This document shows, piece after piece, positions 49,861 through 62,836 of a DNA stretch of 64,000 bases. Under the pieces are notes generated by a model, which was not told the origin of the DNA, made no database searches, and saw nothing but the letters and a program-made list of their open reading frames with translations. This stretch comes from Varroa destructor (Eukaryota > Arthropoda > Arachnida > Mesostigmata > Varroidae), in assembly GCF_002443255.2 (NCBI RefSeq), contig NW_019211455.1:35865472-35929471 (forward strand), written 5' to 3'. Each line of letters starts with the position of its first letter. Position 1 is the first letter of the stretch. A program made the translations under genes and the position numbers.

Positions 49861-51310
49861 TTAGTGCACTAACATCTGCTCGCGGTGCCAAATGTACGAG
49901 TCAAAAGGTTCCTTAAGTAGAAATTTTGATACATTCGTTAGATCAATAGCTGAGCATAGTATATCGGCCAGTTGTACGCTAGCAAAGTGGCCTCCATTCA
50001 CAGAGAACCGATCCGCCTTGATAAAGAGTCCGCATTGCTTTGCGGCAATATCAGCAATCGTTTCACTGAGTACCCCATGGCACTGTTTCTCAAGATAGCC
50101 ACGTACATAAAGATCGACATCGCTAACCTTTCGATATAGTTGCCGCGTTATTTCGAAGGAGTGCTTGGTCATTATTTGATGTAGATCACAAAATTTTTCA
50201 GTTGTTCGATTTTGCAAATGTGCGAGGTAGTTTACATAAGGTCGTAGACCGTGGTCACGGGCTCGTTGTACATTGATTGCTACTAGGTCTAAATCGAAAT
50301 CCCCGTCAGTGTCGTGATGATGGGCAACGATATCAGATGCTAGGAATCTTGCTGGCTTATCCCTAGAGGAGATCAACGATACTATAACACGTGTGCAGTT
50401 GTCAGAACCTTTTCGAAACAAATAGTCGACATCAAAGAACTTCAACATCAAACCAGCTGCAAGTCATTCGAGTATCATTGTATGCAATCAGAAGCTAGCT
50501 ATAAAGTTAAACGTACCTGCTTCCAAGGAATCACCAGATGATTAAAAGATAGCAGTTTCTAATCGAGAAGAGTACCACTCAATAGCAATAATAGAAACTC
50601 CCTTGTGACAACTACCTGAAACTGCGCTATATTTATCCTTCTAGCTTCCTCAAATATTCGGTTATTCATCTACTTAGGGTTGAGTTTGTTATGTTGGGTT
50701 AACAAACAAAGTATATGCAAAGTAGTTAATACTTTTGTTGGCAGCAAAATGCCATCACCATCAACGTTAAATTGATACGGCATTTTCCGACTTTTTCTCT
50801 AAAAAGTCGGAAGACGCCGTAAGTTAGAGAATTTACCTCAGGTCCGTCATTTCCGTAGGTCAATTTAGGCAGTGCTTGTTTGTTGGCGTGCCCAAGTTGA
50901 ACTGCATGGGCAACGAGCCTCTCTGATAAAGTTGATACAGGTTACATTGTAACGCTGATAAAACGGGTGTTCGTTCCGCTACATTTAGAGCCATTGAATA
51001 TTGAGGAACAAACGGAGTAACGCAGCAACCACTGAGTGGATTGGTAAGCGCAATAATGAAATCGCAGAATTTGCTAGATCATGATCTAGAAACTAGCCGA
51101 ATGCGACAAATAAATCTGTAGTCGCCCCCGCCACTGCAGTAGAACCAATTTTAATGTGCCGTAATTTTACTGAAACAGATTTAGCACCAAATGGAATGCT
51201 AATACCATCACGATATATGCCAGCAAAATGCGAAGTAAACTTGAATAAGTTGAACTCCATTTTGAGTTTGTTGTTCATCGTAACTTTGGTAGATTTGTCT
51301 ACATGAAGGC
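49861..51310 (-). pseudogene. Animal heme peroxidase, broken copy
   Basis: The intact family (peroxinectin, chorion peroxidase, peroxidasin) is secreted and oxidises substrates with H2O2. The 5' half (about 51310-50837) holds, in several frames, NNK near the family CNN motif, IYRDGISIP, LFVAFG then FLDHDLANSA (the distal-histidine block), NPLSGCCVTP, CINFIREARCP and LTYGNDGPE. An in-frame TAG (51093-51095) replaces the glutamine of the FGQFLDHD motif, and at least three frame changes follow. The 3' half (50456-49861) is one open exon of 196 codons after a cttgcag acceptor, with AINVQRARDHGLRPYVNYL and QLYRKVSDVDLYVRGYLEKQ. The central part of the domain is missing: only about 380 nt separate the halves. 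Phases of the two halves do not join. Assembly indels could explain the shifts, but not the missing centre. Confidence 0.75.
50785..50812. repeat. 12-bp perfect hairpin inside the peroxidase gap
   Basis: The arms ttccgacttttt (50785-50796) and its exact complement (50801-50812) surround a ctct loop. An outer acggc/gccgt pair at 50777 and 50815 extends the symmetry. It sits where the middle of the peroxidase domain should be. Confidence 0.8.
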
Positions 51311-54282
51311 ACGGGTTTCACGCGGTGCCTGAAGATTATCATGTCACAATAAACACATAACATAACAATTTAAAGAGAATTAGTATAGCACTATTATGAT
51401 TCTATAGTGGTTGTCTGTTGCTCCAACTGCCCCTGGTGCCACAAAATAACTACGGCTATCCAGAGCAACATTTAAGTAACTAACGATATGAAATAAGAAG
51501 TGCAGTACTTAAAAATTGATTTGCTTAAATATACGCACACGCGTACCACTTGCGTAGTATTTGTAGAAAGCCTCGTGCCCTGTAAAAAAGACTTTCTTCG
51601 TCCCACTGCTGCCTGCTTGCAATGTGGTTAACATTCGATTCACAGATCCGTCTCTCAATAGTATCATTATATGAGCCAAGTGTTACGCGATGCATTAAGT
51701 TAGCGTAAAGTTAGAGTAAAGAAATGTTTTGTCGCATGGTTCTGGAAGAGAAGAAGCCATATTTCGGAGACAATGAAAAATTATTTACTGGAGGCTAGAT
51801 ATATATACATATATATATAGGTATTTTATTTTTTATGATTCGTAGATGAGTGCGCTATTTCAAAGCAACGAAAATGCACTTGCATGCATATGTCAGTGCT
51901 TTTTTTAATATCCGCAACTCAGGTTACCCAAGGAAAACTATTCCTTGACATCTACCGAACTTATCTTTATGTTACTGCCTGAGTGTGAGAAATCGAATGC
52001 GACACATTTTCTGCTTTTATTTATACCAGATAATAGAAAATTCAAATTAGCCCGAACAATAAGCAGTGAAGTTTAAGGCGATTATTCCGGTGATAATTGA
52101 GCCGGCCGCTAGGCTCGTATCGTAAACCAGTTTGACATAAGTTGTGCCTCCGGGTCTAAACATGCACGAAACACGTTTTGCAAAGGTATTCATCATGAAA
52201 AAATTCAAAGTAAAAAGTCGCATGCAAGTAACAAATTGGTTGACCTGCGGATTCCTTAAATGAGGAAAGGGCCGAAAATACGAAAGCAGGCTCGAAGTTT
52301 AATCAAAGACGTGAAATTATTCACGAACGGAAAACGCGGACACGGCCTAAGACAGCAGGCAATTAGAGGCTTGATTTAGATGATAGAAATGCGAAACCAC
52401 GAGATCGATTACCCCTCGTAGTAGTGGCCGAAGCTGGAAACTGCAAGACGACGCTCCTGGCCGACCTTCGAGGGCCTGTTAACAATTAAACGCTGTTAAC
52501 AGTAATAAGCGGCCACGTTACCATCCAAGCTTGAAAAAGCTTTAAAAAATGCAGAAGCGATTTTTTTGAAAATCAAAAAATTAGTTTGAACTTAGATATT
52601 GTATAAGTCATGAGGCGCTAAAAGCTCAAAAATTTATTTCTACAAATGGGTCATACCACCATGTCTCGCTTGTTACGCGCATCATGTTACCTATAACTAC
52701 TTCTGGAACTACAATGACTTCAGTCAATCAATGTACGGTCGAATTCCTTCTCCATGTAACTAAGCCAGTTGCATGTTTTCATATTCCGGCGAACATTCAT
52801 CCTTAAATGGTAGCCAATGGTGGATGTGCTTACCGGATACTTTGATACACACAAATCGTAGCAAATCATAAATCATAATCAGGTAGAGCTTTTATTTTTG
52901 TCTGCTCCGAAAACTTTCGGATCTATTTTCTCAATATCAAGATTTGAGAGAGGGTGCCGCTAATTTTTGGTCCAATGCCTTTTTATATATGCTTAAAGAA
53001 ACATAGGCTAAGATGACATTTTTTACTTGAAAGCTTATATAATTTAGTGTACGAAACATGTTGATTGAAACTTAGTATGGTACGACAGCTCTGTTATTTG
53101 GCTACTATGTAAGGTCACATGGTTTGAATATATACACATAAATAATTACTATGTTAAATTTTTCAAAAGTCTCTCAGCTCATCCCAACGTTCGAGTGAAA
53201 TGAGATAGATTATATTTCGATCCAGTGTGTAACTAAATTACAAAAAAAAAAAACAAATACAAAAAAGAGATCGATTCGTTGCTATATTTCTCCTTGATGA
53301 CTAGTAACTATATTCCGTGATGCCCATAGAATTTCATAAATTCTATGGGCACCACGGAAGGATAGATCTCGTCATCTCCTTAACGCATTAGTTATTAGGC
53401 TTGTTATTCTGCAAAAATATCAACCAACTAGAAAAAGTAAGAAAAAGATAAGTTTCACCCAGATACTGGGAGCACTACTGCTGGGGCCAGATCTTAAGTG
53501 TCAGCTCAGTGTTACCTAGCCGTAGATCATAATGCCGAAAATACCGGAATAAGTCTAGTTTCTGAGAAAATGATGGCTACGTCGGGTATTTTTTGGTTCG
53601 ATGCACTTGTAACACAGAATAATGTAATTATGGTAAATAATGTAAAAACCGTAGTGTGAGTATGATTATGATTCTGGTGCATAAAAACACTTGGGCGAGC
53701 AACTATAATATTTGCTTAGTCATGGGCGTCTTCACTCACCCCAACGCCATCTTTTAGACATACTTCAATTTTAAAAAAATGAGCTAGAAAAATATGAGCT
53801 ATGTGAATCAAAATATGCGCATTACTACAAGCTAGAAGAACTTGCTATTTATGTGTGCATGTGTGTTTGAGAGTGTGTGTGCTGGCTAACATAAACCGCA
53901 AGATTAAAGGTGTTGCATCGGTCTGCACGTGTATAAGCAGATCCGCGCGTCGTATCCCGATAGTGTTTTAGATAAAAATCAACCACTCTTCTGAAAAAGT
54001 ATAGTTTGTGCTGATCACAAAACTTTTAAAAACAATGGAGCATTTATATTAGACTATTTTAGAGTTTTCTGATCGTCGTAAATATAATGTCCGCATACGT
54101 CCTATTTCTACAGTTTTGATTATAGTTCACATATAAAATGTAACATTTAAATTACGGTATCATGCATTTTCACTACAGTAAACTAATCCGTAGCGCTACA
54201 TATTACATATAAAGTAGCTCGTCCCTAAAGATTCGGTCAGACGATGCTCGGCTGATGTATTTTTAGGACGGCCTACCGTCCT
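51311..54282. other. Non-coding stretch
   Basis: No open frame with family signal on either strand. I looked on the minus strand for the N-terminal exons of the peroxidase (signal peptide) and found none. The only notable structure is the foldback at 53313-53359. Confidence 0.45.
53313..53359. repeat. 22-bp inverted repeat with one mismatch
   Basis: The inner perfect arms tgcccatagaattt (53321-53334) and complement (53338-53351) flank a 3-nt loop. The match continues outward as ttccgtg/cacggaa with one mismatch. This would be a strong hairpin in RNA or a cruciform in DNA. Confidence 0.85.
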
Positions 54283-54437
54283 TGTGATAACTTAGTGGAC
54301 AATGTAGTTGCGTGCTAATTTTAGGTACATGTTGTGATCTTGGTTCGGGCCCAGGCGTGTACACACAGTTCCTTTCGTGCTGGGGGTTAGCCGTTTGATG
54401 AGATAGTTAAGGGTCATACCGGACGTAGAACTCGAAA
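54283..54437 (+). repeat. SINE-like repeat, copy B
   Basis: It contains acatgttgtgatcttggttc leading into gttcgggccc (box B position, 54343-54352), tttcgtgctgggggttagcc, ttaagggtcataccgg and gacgtagaactcgaaa. These align in order with copy A; box B has diverged by a few bases. The element lies outside any gene. Confidence 0.65.
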
Positions 54438-56784
54438 TATAGAGGACGGCCTATCATAATAATCCGCAGTGAAATTATTCATAACTTCAGCTGTTAGGGC
54501 GTGCGGCTTCTGAAAACAAAGCAAGCTATTTAATAAATGCTACCCACCTTCATTTAGCAATAAATCTTGCAGCCCGAACATTTTGTCAAGGGACCGTAAA
54601 GTCTGAAATAATATGCGTGGGCGGCTTTAGGAAACGAAACATCAAGTCGCACCAATTTTTTTTCAGGAATTACGAATATTTCCTGAGACTTTATTTTTCC
54701 TTGTTGTGGAAGTAGGTCGAACTTACGGTGAAATTAAGATCCATGTAAATCACATTTTCATCTATGGACGAGCGCGACCAGAAGAACATCACTAGGGTGT
54801 GCCGAAACAATGACGTCTCTTCATAATCCATCGCCTAATCAGATTATCGCAATGGAGTGTCTTTGAAGATTTGATCGAATCGGTCGTAATGAACAACCTG
54901 CCGAAGCAGCAAATATTGGCACAAAATTACTTATTCTATGGTACTTCATTTGCGACAAAAAACGAACCTGGGGCCGCAGGCCAGGCGGATCGTTTGAATT
55001 TAACCGAGTACGGAGACTACTGTAGAACACTTCAGCGAAAACAATATTTGATAGCATATGAAATGTACTGTACTGGCCCTGGCTCATTCTTGCACGTTTT
55101 CAAAGTAAATATTCCAAGTTGAGCACTTATCGTTGGTTCATAGATGTTGGTTTGAAAGTTTCTTTCAATATAATTTAAAAAAGTTCAAAATAACTCAATT
55201 CAGCTTTTTAAGAGTATTTCATTTATCCTTTAATTTAGTTTTCTTATTTATGAGCTAAATAGCTATGAGTAGTATTGAATAAATTTGTAAGCCTGTACGA
55301 TTTGTATTATTTGGCAAACCTCTAAAAGAAAAGTTATGCATCACGTAGAAGCTATTCGTTTATGAGCATCTACGAGTAAATCGCGACTATCCGTTGCGCT
55401 TTTTCGAAATGAGATAAAGAACAAGAGCGAACATTGTCGATTTCTGTGTAACGTTTTTTACATCAGGAAAGACAAACAAATGAATGAGTCCTCCGCAATT
55501 ATTAAACGCGTGGTCCAAAGGTTGCGCACGTCCTTCAAGGGGGACCCAAAATCACGTATGGGTCAGACGATCCGTTACGGCCCTTTATACGTTGATAACT
55601 ACGCTTACATAAGGAAACAACGTGTCTTGCTGGGTCAAACTGATTATATCTTTTAGTCAAAAAAAAACTCATCTGCTGAAGGGATACGTAGAAATATCAG
55701 AGTTTGGGTGTCTGATAAACCCAACAATCGCCACTTGGAATGACGAACTTCTAAAAGGCGTACGGTTGTGGTCGTGTACACGAAGCGTACTGTTAACACA
55801 AACTTAGCTTAGAAAAAGAGTTGTTTGTTACGTAAACTATAAATTTTCTAATATCGGCAATAGAAAATCCGAATTATCAGTTCTACCGGTTCCGAATATA
55901 TTTACCGACAAAAAATGTTTGAAATCAGACAGAGCTGTTCTGTCCATTCAACCATATAGCCTCAAAACAAATCTTTCGGCGTTAACGCCCGGTACCTAGT
56001 CATTGTTTCACATGTGTGTCCCCTTCTAACACGGAATAGAGCTTGTGTACGCGTGGATTCAACTCTACTAGGCACACAAGTTTGCACTGCATAATCACAC
56101 GAACAAAAATCGTCCCGTCATGCAGTTTATGTTATTCCTAGTTCGAGCTACTCAATATCAAAAAAATATTCAATTGTATCGGTCGCATAAAAACGTCTAG
56201 AGCTTATATATAAAGAGAAGGATGTTATCTTTGTAGAAGCGGTAGTACGCGCAAATGGCGGTGTAATAGGTAAAAATGACTGAAAATAGTAAATTACACA
56301 TCATTAGATAAATGCTCATGTGTGAAAAGTTCTCCTTGGTTAAAGAAATGCGAACAATCGGCATGAATTCATGGAATTATGAATAATAATTGTAATAATA
56401 ACAAATTGTCACATTGGGCTACGTAGTGAAATAAGAAAAAAATGTTTTCATTCTAGTTTATGGAGTACATGTTTAAAAAGACATAGCCACTGCAAATATT
56501 GCTGAAAAACCCTATCACATTTGGCATTCGTATTAAACATATTTCTTATCTTCTAAGTCGGTTTTTTCTATTAGCCTATATAAACAATTTTTCGCTTTAC
56601 CTTTGGATTAAACTGGCTTGTAGTGGCGAGGACATGAATTAAAAAAATTTCTTTCATTTTCTAATTAATTCTAAATTAAATTTAAAAATAGTTGTTTTTA
56701 CAAGGAGAAAACATCTTTATAGAGAAAGATCCTACTGTGTCTTAGCGGGGTATGCAGAAAGAGCGTGCCGACATTGTCCTAAAG
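54438..56784. other. Non-coding stretch before the cereblon-like remnants
   Basis: The two overlapping frames at 54839-55122 (82-83 codons, opposite strands) and the one at 55622-55807 have no recognisable domain. The region is AT-rich with no repeat structure. Confidence 0.4.
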
Positions 56785-57768
56785 TCTGAATGAATGGATT
56801 GTTCTCTGTGAGCCCTTTAAGTAGTATACTGAACGTAATCTATTTATGCACATATAACATATAACACCTACAAGACTATGTGCTGCAGTGCGGTTGTACG
56901 TGCCACCAGCTTGAATGTACTCTGCCATACGGCTCGTGGTAATCGTACAGTGCATGGAATACGGCAATAGATGGACTCTGATCATACAGCTGAGTGAGAA
57001 TAAATGTTTTCACTGAACCTCACAACGGCGTATGACTTCATAAGCAGGTTGGTCAGCCGCCAGATGGGTTAAACAGCTTGGTATTTCCTATTGATTTCCC
57101 CTCGGAATCCGCAAACGCATCGTATGTGAGGTGCACTCACAGCTTTGTCTTCCGTGGTGATAATGTTTATCCTATTTAAAAGCAGAGCTGAGCACTGAGC
57201 ACAATCATATTCACTGAGAAGCAGTTTGTGTCGAAATTGTGTCATATTTGTAGTCGTAAGTACGCCCCTTAGCGGTCGACCAGCTTGCGCGCTTTGGCTT
57301 AAAAACGCTCTGAAAGCTTTGATCATTCCTGGAATCAGTCATCAGAAAACATCAGTCAGAAAACATAGCGATATTGATGGAACAGCAAAAAATTGTTACA
57401 CATTAATCACACCACTGTCGTCAATCATTCTAATTTCTACGCACTTTTTAGCTGTAATGTTTAATTCTGTTTTGTTCAAGAATTTACTCATCGAAACTAA
57501 TTCCAGGCCATTTGATATAACTATCTACAATAATTCAGGTGTAAGAACCTCTAAGAGATTACCAAGGTTAGTGCGCGAGCGAAGCAAAATTGCTATTGTT
57601 TTAGGCAACTTTTTGTCATACTTGCTACAAAAAATAGCTAAATTTTGAACAGTTGTTTTGAGGATCATTCTCTTTTTCGAGATCCTCGTCTGGGAAAGGT
57701 TGCGACAAATGCCTTTCTAGTAAGCTTTCTAACCATGGAAATGCTATGCCTTGCGGGCACGCCCATTT
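56785..57768 (-). pseudogene. Cereblon-like (CRBN C-terminal) remnants, tentative
   Basis: Cereblon is the substrate receptor of a CUL4-DDB1 ubiquitin ligase. Three minus-strand pieces appear in family order. (1) From 57768, after an acctcag acceptor: WLESLLERHL, then FPDEDL and KFSYFL, like the FP...SYFL segment before the CULT domain. (2) 57326-57130: AFLSQSAQAGRPLRG, NMTQF, then DCAQCSALLLNRINIITTE, matching a CxxC zinc pair that opens the CULT domain, ending at a strong GTGAGT donor. (3) 56985-56785: YSMHCTITTS, AAHSLVG, then ICYMCINRLRSVYYL, resembling the VHETLT block and second CxxC pair. The SWFPGYAW core is not preserved, phases of pieces 2 and 3 disagree, and no Lon-type N-terminal domain is seen. 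It could be coincidence. Confidence 0.3.
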
Positions 57769-59270
57769 CTGAGGTCCGAACCCATATAGCAGTTGATTAT
57801 CAATAAACAAAAGAGAAAGCAAATTGTTTTGAATTTTTCAATAACCTAACCAAATGACGTAGATTTTTAGCTCAGAGAATTTGAAATACCAGCATCATGA
57901 GTGCCTAGCGGCTCTATTTTCTGAATGACATGGGATTATCAGCATAACTTATGTTTTGTTTCCAAAAAGAAAATTAGAGTACTGTGATTCGCATCACCGA
58001 CTTGCATATATCTCTCGCGAAAATTGTGTTGAAAATTGTCGCGTCTATTAGCTTTAGTTACGTGGGTTGATATAAAATTATCGTGATATTTTGGCGAGAG
58101 GTGCATCGCGGTTGGGGTTGTGAAAAGCTTAGCAGCAAGTGGACTTATTCGCAGAGGAAAGATCTGATGCTGTACACCACATTGAGCATTTTATCATCGA
58201 GCAAAATCAAGAACTAGTTGTCTAGCCTACCATGCCAATTCTACTGGTTCACTTACCGCTTTTCAATTGAAGTTTTCCAGCAGACATTGCATAATTTCCC
58301 ATCTTCTAATAATTATTTAATTAACCTTTTCAATGTTTTCTGACGTTTCTTAAGTTATCTTTTCATTTAGAGGTAAAGCTCAACAAACTGTCGATCTATA
58401 GCTATTACTCGTTTCTGTGCACAACCCAGTCGAATGTGTCAAACGTCAGCCTGAGACCCGCCTTTTAAACAAAAACTTTTCCCTAACTCGCATATCGTAT
58501 TCTCGAACACTCACTGTCGGATGTATAATATAGTCATTTTAGCTCTTCATGCGATGAAGAACGCCTATTTAGTAGCCCTAAGTGATGTCGCGAAATTACT
58601 TTACACATCTATTTCCCCTTGGTACTCTGTTCCTGTTGTTTACAACTGCTTTAAATCCTATTCTACCACCATAGCTTCCTAGCTATACGTAGCAATAACT
58701 AGATTTCGAAGGACCATTTAATAACGCACGGGGCTCCACAATGTTTTCTTAAACCCATTCAATTTAAATAATTTAACCCATGTATGTATCTGCCAGGTAA
58801 ACGTCTTTATTTCCCTTATCCAATTCCACAAAAGTGTTTGACACTAGCTCGCACAATGTCTTTTTGAGAATAACTTCCTACTGCAATTTTTCTCCTTCCT
58901 TTGCGATTGGTTGAACATTTATTTGACCAACTGCGTTTTTATTGTATGCATTGCTAGTTTCGTCTAGAATGATTACTAAGTAACGCGGTGTTTCCACAAA
59001 GCTTTATCCTGAACTATTTATATTTATGCTTAAAATTTTTATATTCTTTCCCGTATTGAGTCCTGTAGAAATAGCCTGCACACACATTGTTGTTTTATTA
59101 ACACTGTCAATAGATAGGCTTACGCGAAATGTAGCTCTGATGCACATGAACATTTTCTAAACGTTTCGATAATGGGTTGTGTCTCCATTTTTTCAATTTC
59201 TCAGTACTTCATAAATATATTAAACAGTAAGGGTATCTAGCTAGTCATTGTCATTTTATAATGGTATATT

Positions 59271-59314
59271 ATCATTAATTATACCATTATTATTATAATG
59301 GTATAATTAATGAT
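59271..59314. repeat. Perfect 20-bp inverted repeat, 4-nt loop
   Basis: The arms 59271-59290 (atcattaattataccattat) and 59295-59314 are exact reverse complements. One more base pair extends at the outer edge. AT content is very high, so a cruciform would be easy to extrude. Confidence 0.85.
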
Positions 59315-62300
59315 ATCTAATTTTCAAATTTCGACTTAAGAACGACTTCTGCATCAACTCGAAATTGGCAATCTATGAGATTAATTAATTCATTTATTTT
59401 TTTTTATTTTGAAAAATAAAATCTCGAATTTTGTATTGATTAGGAATATTAATAGAGAAATTAATAAAGAAATTATCAATATTATTAAAAATATTATTTA
59501 TTTTTCCAAAATAGATAAGTCTTTAATTTTTTTTATTTATTAACCTATTTTTGCTTGTTATATAAAAAAATGTTTAGATTTATTTCCTTATATTCTTACT
59601 TCAATAAGGCATTTGTCAGTAACAATGAGATTATTACTATCCATATTGAAAATCAATAGTCTTATTTGGGTACGTTAGTTTTTCTAGTCAAATGTCTACA
59701 CATTTGGCGCCATTAGGGACACATTTTTTTTTAGTTTTGATAAAAACTGCTAGGAATTTAATTGGTTCCGTAATTTTGGTTGTATGATTAGCGGCAAGTA
59801 CGAAAATTGACAAGCGTTCAATCAATGACAACCTCCTTCCGTTTGTATAGTATGTTCGTTGGCGGGACCTTGAACTCCTTACCACTCTTAATCCATTGCG
59901 AAATATTTTGTCCATATTTAACTACTGTGTTCAGTAGGTGAGTTGGTGCAGTTTTGTTGTTGTTCCTACGTTAGAAATGTCACATGAAACTATCATATGA
60001 TGCTTGGCACCTCAGTCTCTCCAAATTGCTGCATCATTTGAACTTGAATAAACTAAACTTCTCGTAAAGTTGCTCTGCTTACTCAAATAACTGTACTTCT
60101 ATAGTGAGGAGGAAAATTTAAAGCCAGGCGGTTCAGTTTAGTAGAGGACAATAAATACAGTTTCAAACAACATTTAAGACAATGCGCAATGAACTAAACA
60201 CTCTTTTTTAATTGGTTTGTAGTTCCCAATTTTTGCCCGTAGCTCTCTTTGTGAATTTTTTTAATATTGTTATTATTAGTATGGCTATCTGTATGAGTAC
60301 GGCGACATTTCAGTTATCACGCGAAAGCTTCGGTTCACGGCAGTTTTCTGACTAGCAGACGAAAAAGCCAAATTCATACCCAATGTGTACGAATGGCACG
60401 CGAATAGAAATACACAATTGTAATTTTAACACTATTCAAATGTTCGGCATGTCTGTTTCGCTTCAAGCCAGCGTATCAATTTAAATATGACATTAATATT
60501 AACCCTAAGCTTTACCTTTATGTCTGCTGTTCGACGCATCTAGCAATTTGTAGCTTTGTAGCTAGCTATAAGTGGTCCTCTGCATCTCTATGTCGCTGTC
60601 AGTGATCGAGACGGCAAACATTGGTAGAACAAAACTTGCTTCTATGGCGTATATATAAAAGCAGATATTACCAAGGTTTGTAAATAGTCAATAAATCAGT
60701 TGCTGTAGCGTAGATCATAGATGTTGTTGACTACAACTCAAAAGTAAGAAAAAATTGATTCACAATCAGAACGTGACTTATATTGTGTCTCCCTGTATGC
60801 ACAGCGTATTGCATTATGTTACACAATGAAAAGGCAAAATTATTTAAGAACAGTCCTAAAAAAGTGCTTGCGTTCCTTTTTCGGAAGGCCAGAATTTATA
60901 GTGGCTGGCGAAGAAGCAGGACGCTACGGGGTTACAAAAATTAACTTTGAAAATAATTCTTCTATTCTTCTTACTTTAATGCTGTTAGAGTTAATTCAAC
61001 AGACTTAGCAGTAGCTGTGCTGGAATTGCGACGAGAACTCTTTCAGGCAAAGCGATTCGCTAATAGCTAACTGTTCTGACGTGATCTTCACGTTCTCCTT
61101 GCACAGGGCCCTTTTTGTTGACTGTTTTCTGTTTTGTTAACTTGACTTAGCAAAACTTATGCTTGTTGTTAATCGACTAGCTGAGTAGGAGCACGCGGTT
61201 GAATGGCACAAGTATGAATTCAGTAATGGTAGAGCTGAGGTAGCTGCAAATTGATCCGGAGTTTTGCAGTCATTACCACTCTAATGTTTATCGAAACAAG
61301 GCAATTCATGAAGAACAGTAAGACCTCTAGTCAATTTTTTGGTTAAGAGTCTAGGATGGTGTGTCTCAAAGTGATGGACCGATGAGAGTGTTATTATTTA
61401 GGGTTACATAAAAATAGAGAATTTACCTTTATAAAACCATTTGAAAACCGTTATGCAGAGCCTCACTTACATCTGTGCAATATACCATGGATTGTATATA
61501 TTTCCTGAAGATCAAAGAAATTGAATAATCTATTGTTTAGTAGATAAGTAGAGATGACACTCTATTCATTCGTCAAAAAATACAGATTTGATCAAAAGGT
61601 CTGACAAAATCATGACATCCATAGGCAAACACGGTTGACGAAATATTCACTATATTTATTTCAAAAATTAATGCTTGGACTGAAGCCCATATAGGCTGAA
61701 CTATAGGCAAATGAGCTCAAATAGCTTCACGTAGGACCGTTGTAACCATATAGCAGACTTGAGATTTTTAAAACGCACTGGTCTTTGTGGCATCCAGGTT
61801 ACGTATTAAAACATAATGATCACAATGACAAAAACTATTAGAAAGATGCTCCAAAGGGCTTTAGCCACCAGGCAGGTTTTATGAGTATCAGCCATTCCGT
61901 TGCATCAGAATTTCTCGATAGGTACTTTTCGAAGCAAGAGGCTCAAATATATGAATATTTGGCAGAATGGGCATAATATCACACTAACTTTGACCCGGGG
62001 GCTAAACTACCAATTTGAAAAACCCTTTGAAGAAAACGATTTTGTGGAAGAGAACTTACTACAAGCCAATACGGAGTTAGTTGCTGGTAAGTCGAAAGCC
62101 GCCATGAGTGGAGCGGTTCTACATAGCCATTGCCACTTATATATACATTTCGAGTACAACTATGCAGTATTGCTAAAAACCGTCTACTGGAAGATGTTTC
62201 GAAGATGAAACACACACACAGGACGTAGAACTAATGAAGGCTTGATAACAAGGAATATTTTGAGTCCATGTAAATGGCTTCGTTACCGCTTTAAATTTGA

Positions 62301-62786
62301 CAAAGCGTCTAGTGTGGTATAAAGCCACAAAAGAGACTAGAATGTTACACAAGAATCATAATACTTAATTTATATTTTAAATCGGCTTACAGTCTTCCCT
62401 AAACACGCGCAAGCTATTTTTATAGGGATAGTACCTAGTAGAATTATTGAATTCAATAGACCAAATAATTTTTCTCCTATTTAATTGCATTTATATCGAT
62501 CAGGGTTCAAACCAGTTCAAAGATTCACTGGTTGAAATTTTGATATCGAAATCAGTGTCAAGGCACGACTATTGTCCCTGTCACTCCAATGCATTTCCTT
62601 CGGCATTTTAGATTCCGGGGAAATGCTGTCCTGTTCTACTTTAGTGACCGTAGGACCGTACAAGAGAAAACAAACAGTTGGAAAGCACGATTACTTAATT
62701 TCGTCCATGCTCTGCTTTTTAAAAATCTCCCGGATTCCGAACGACTTAGAACTGACTAAATCTCAGGCTATAGTATACATATAGAT

Positions 62787-62792
<6 letters not shown>

Positions 62793-62834
<42 letters not shown>
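62793..62834 (+). repeat. (AT)n microsatellite, about 21 units
   Basis: Uninterrupted at dinucleotide run of about 42 nt. Confidence 0.95.

Positions 62835-62836
<2 letters not shown>

Noticed and set aside
50837..50925. Peroxidase exon ending GAG/GTAAAT spliced to the exon at 50456
   Set aside because: The donor is phase 0 in the only frame open up to it, while the exon at 50456 needs phase 1, so no intact join exists.
57226..57648. 140-codon plus-strand open frame
   Set aside because: It overlaps the cereblon-like minus-strand pieces and shows no known motif; treated as a chance or shadow frame.
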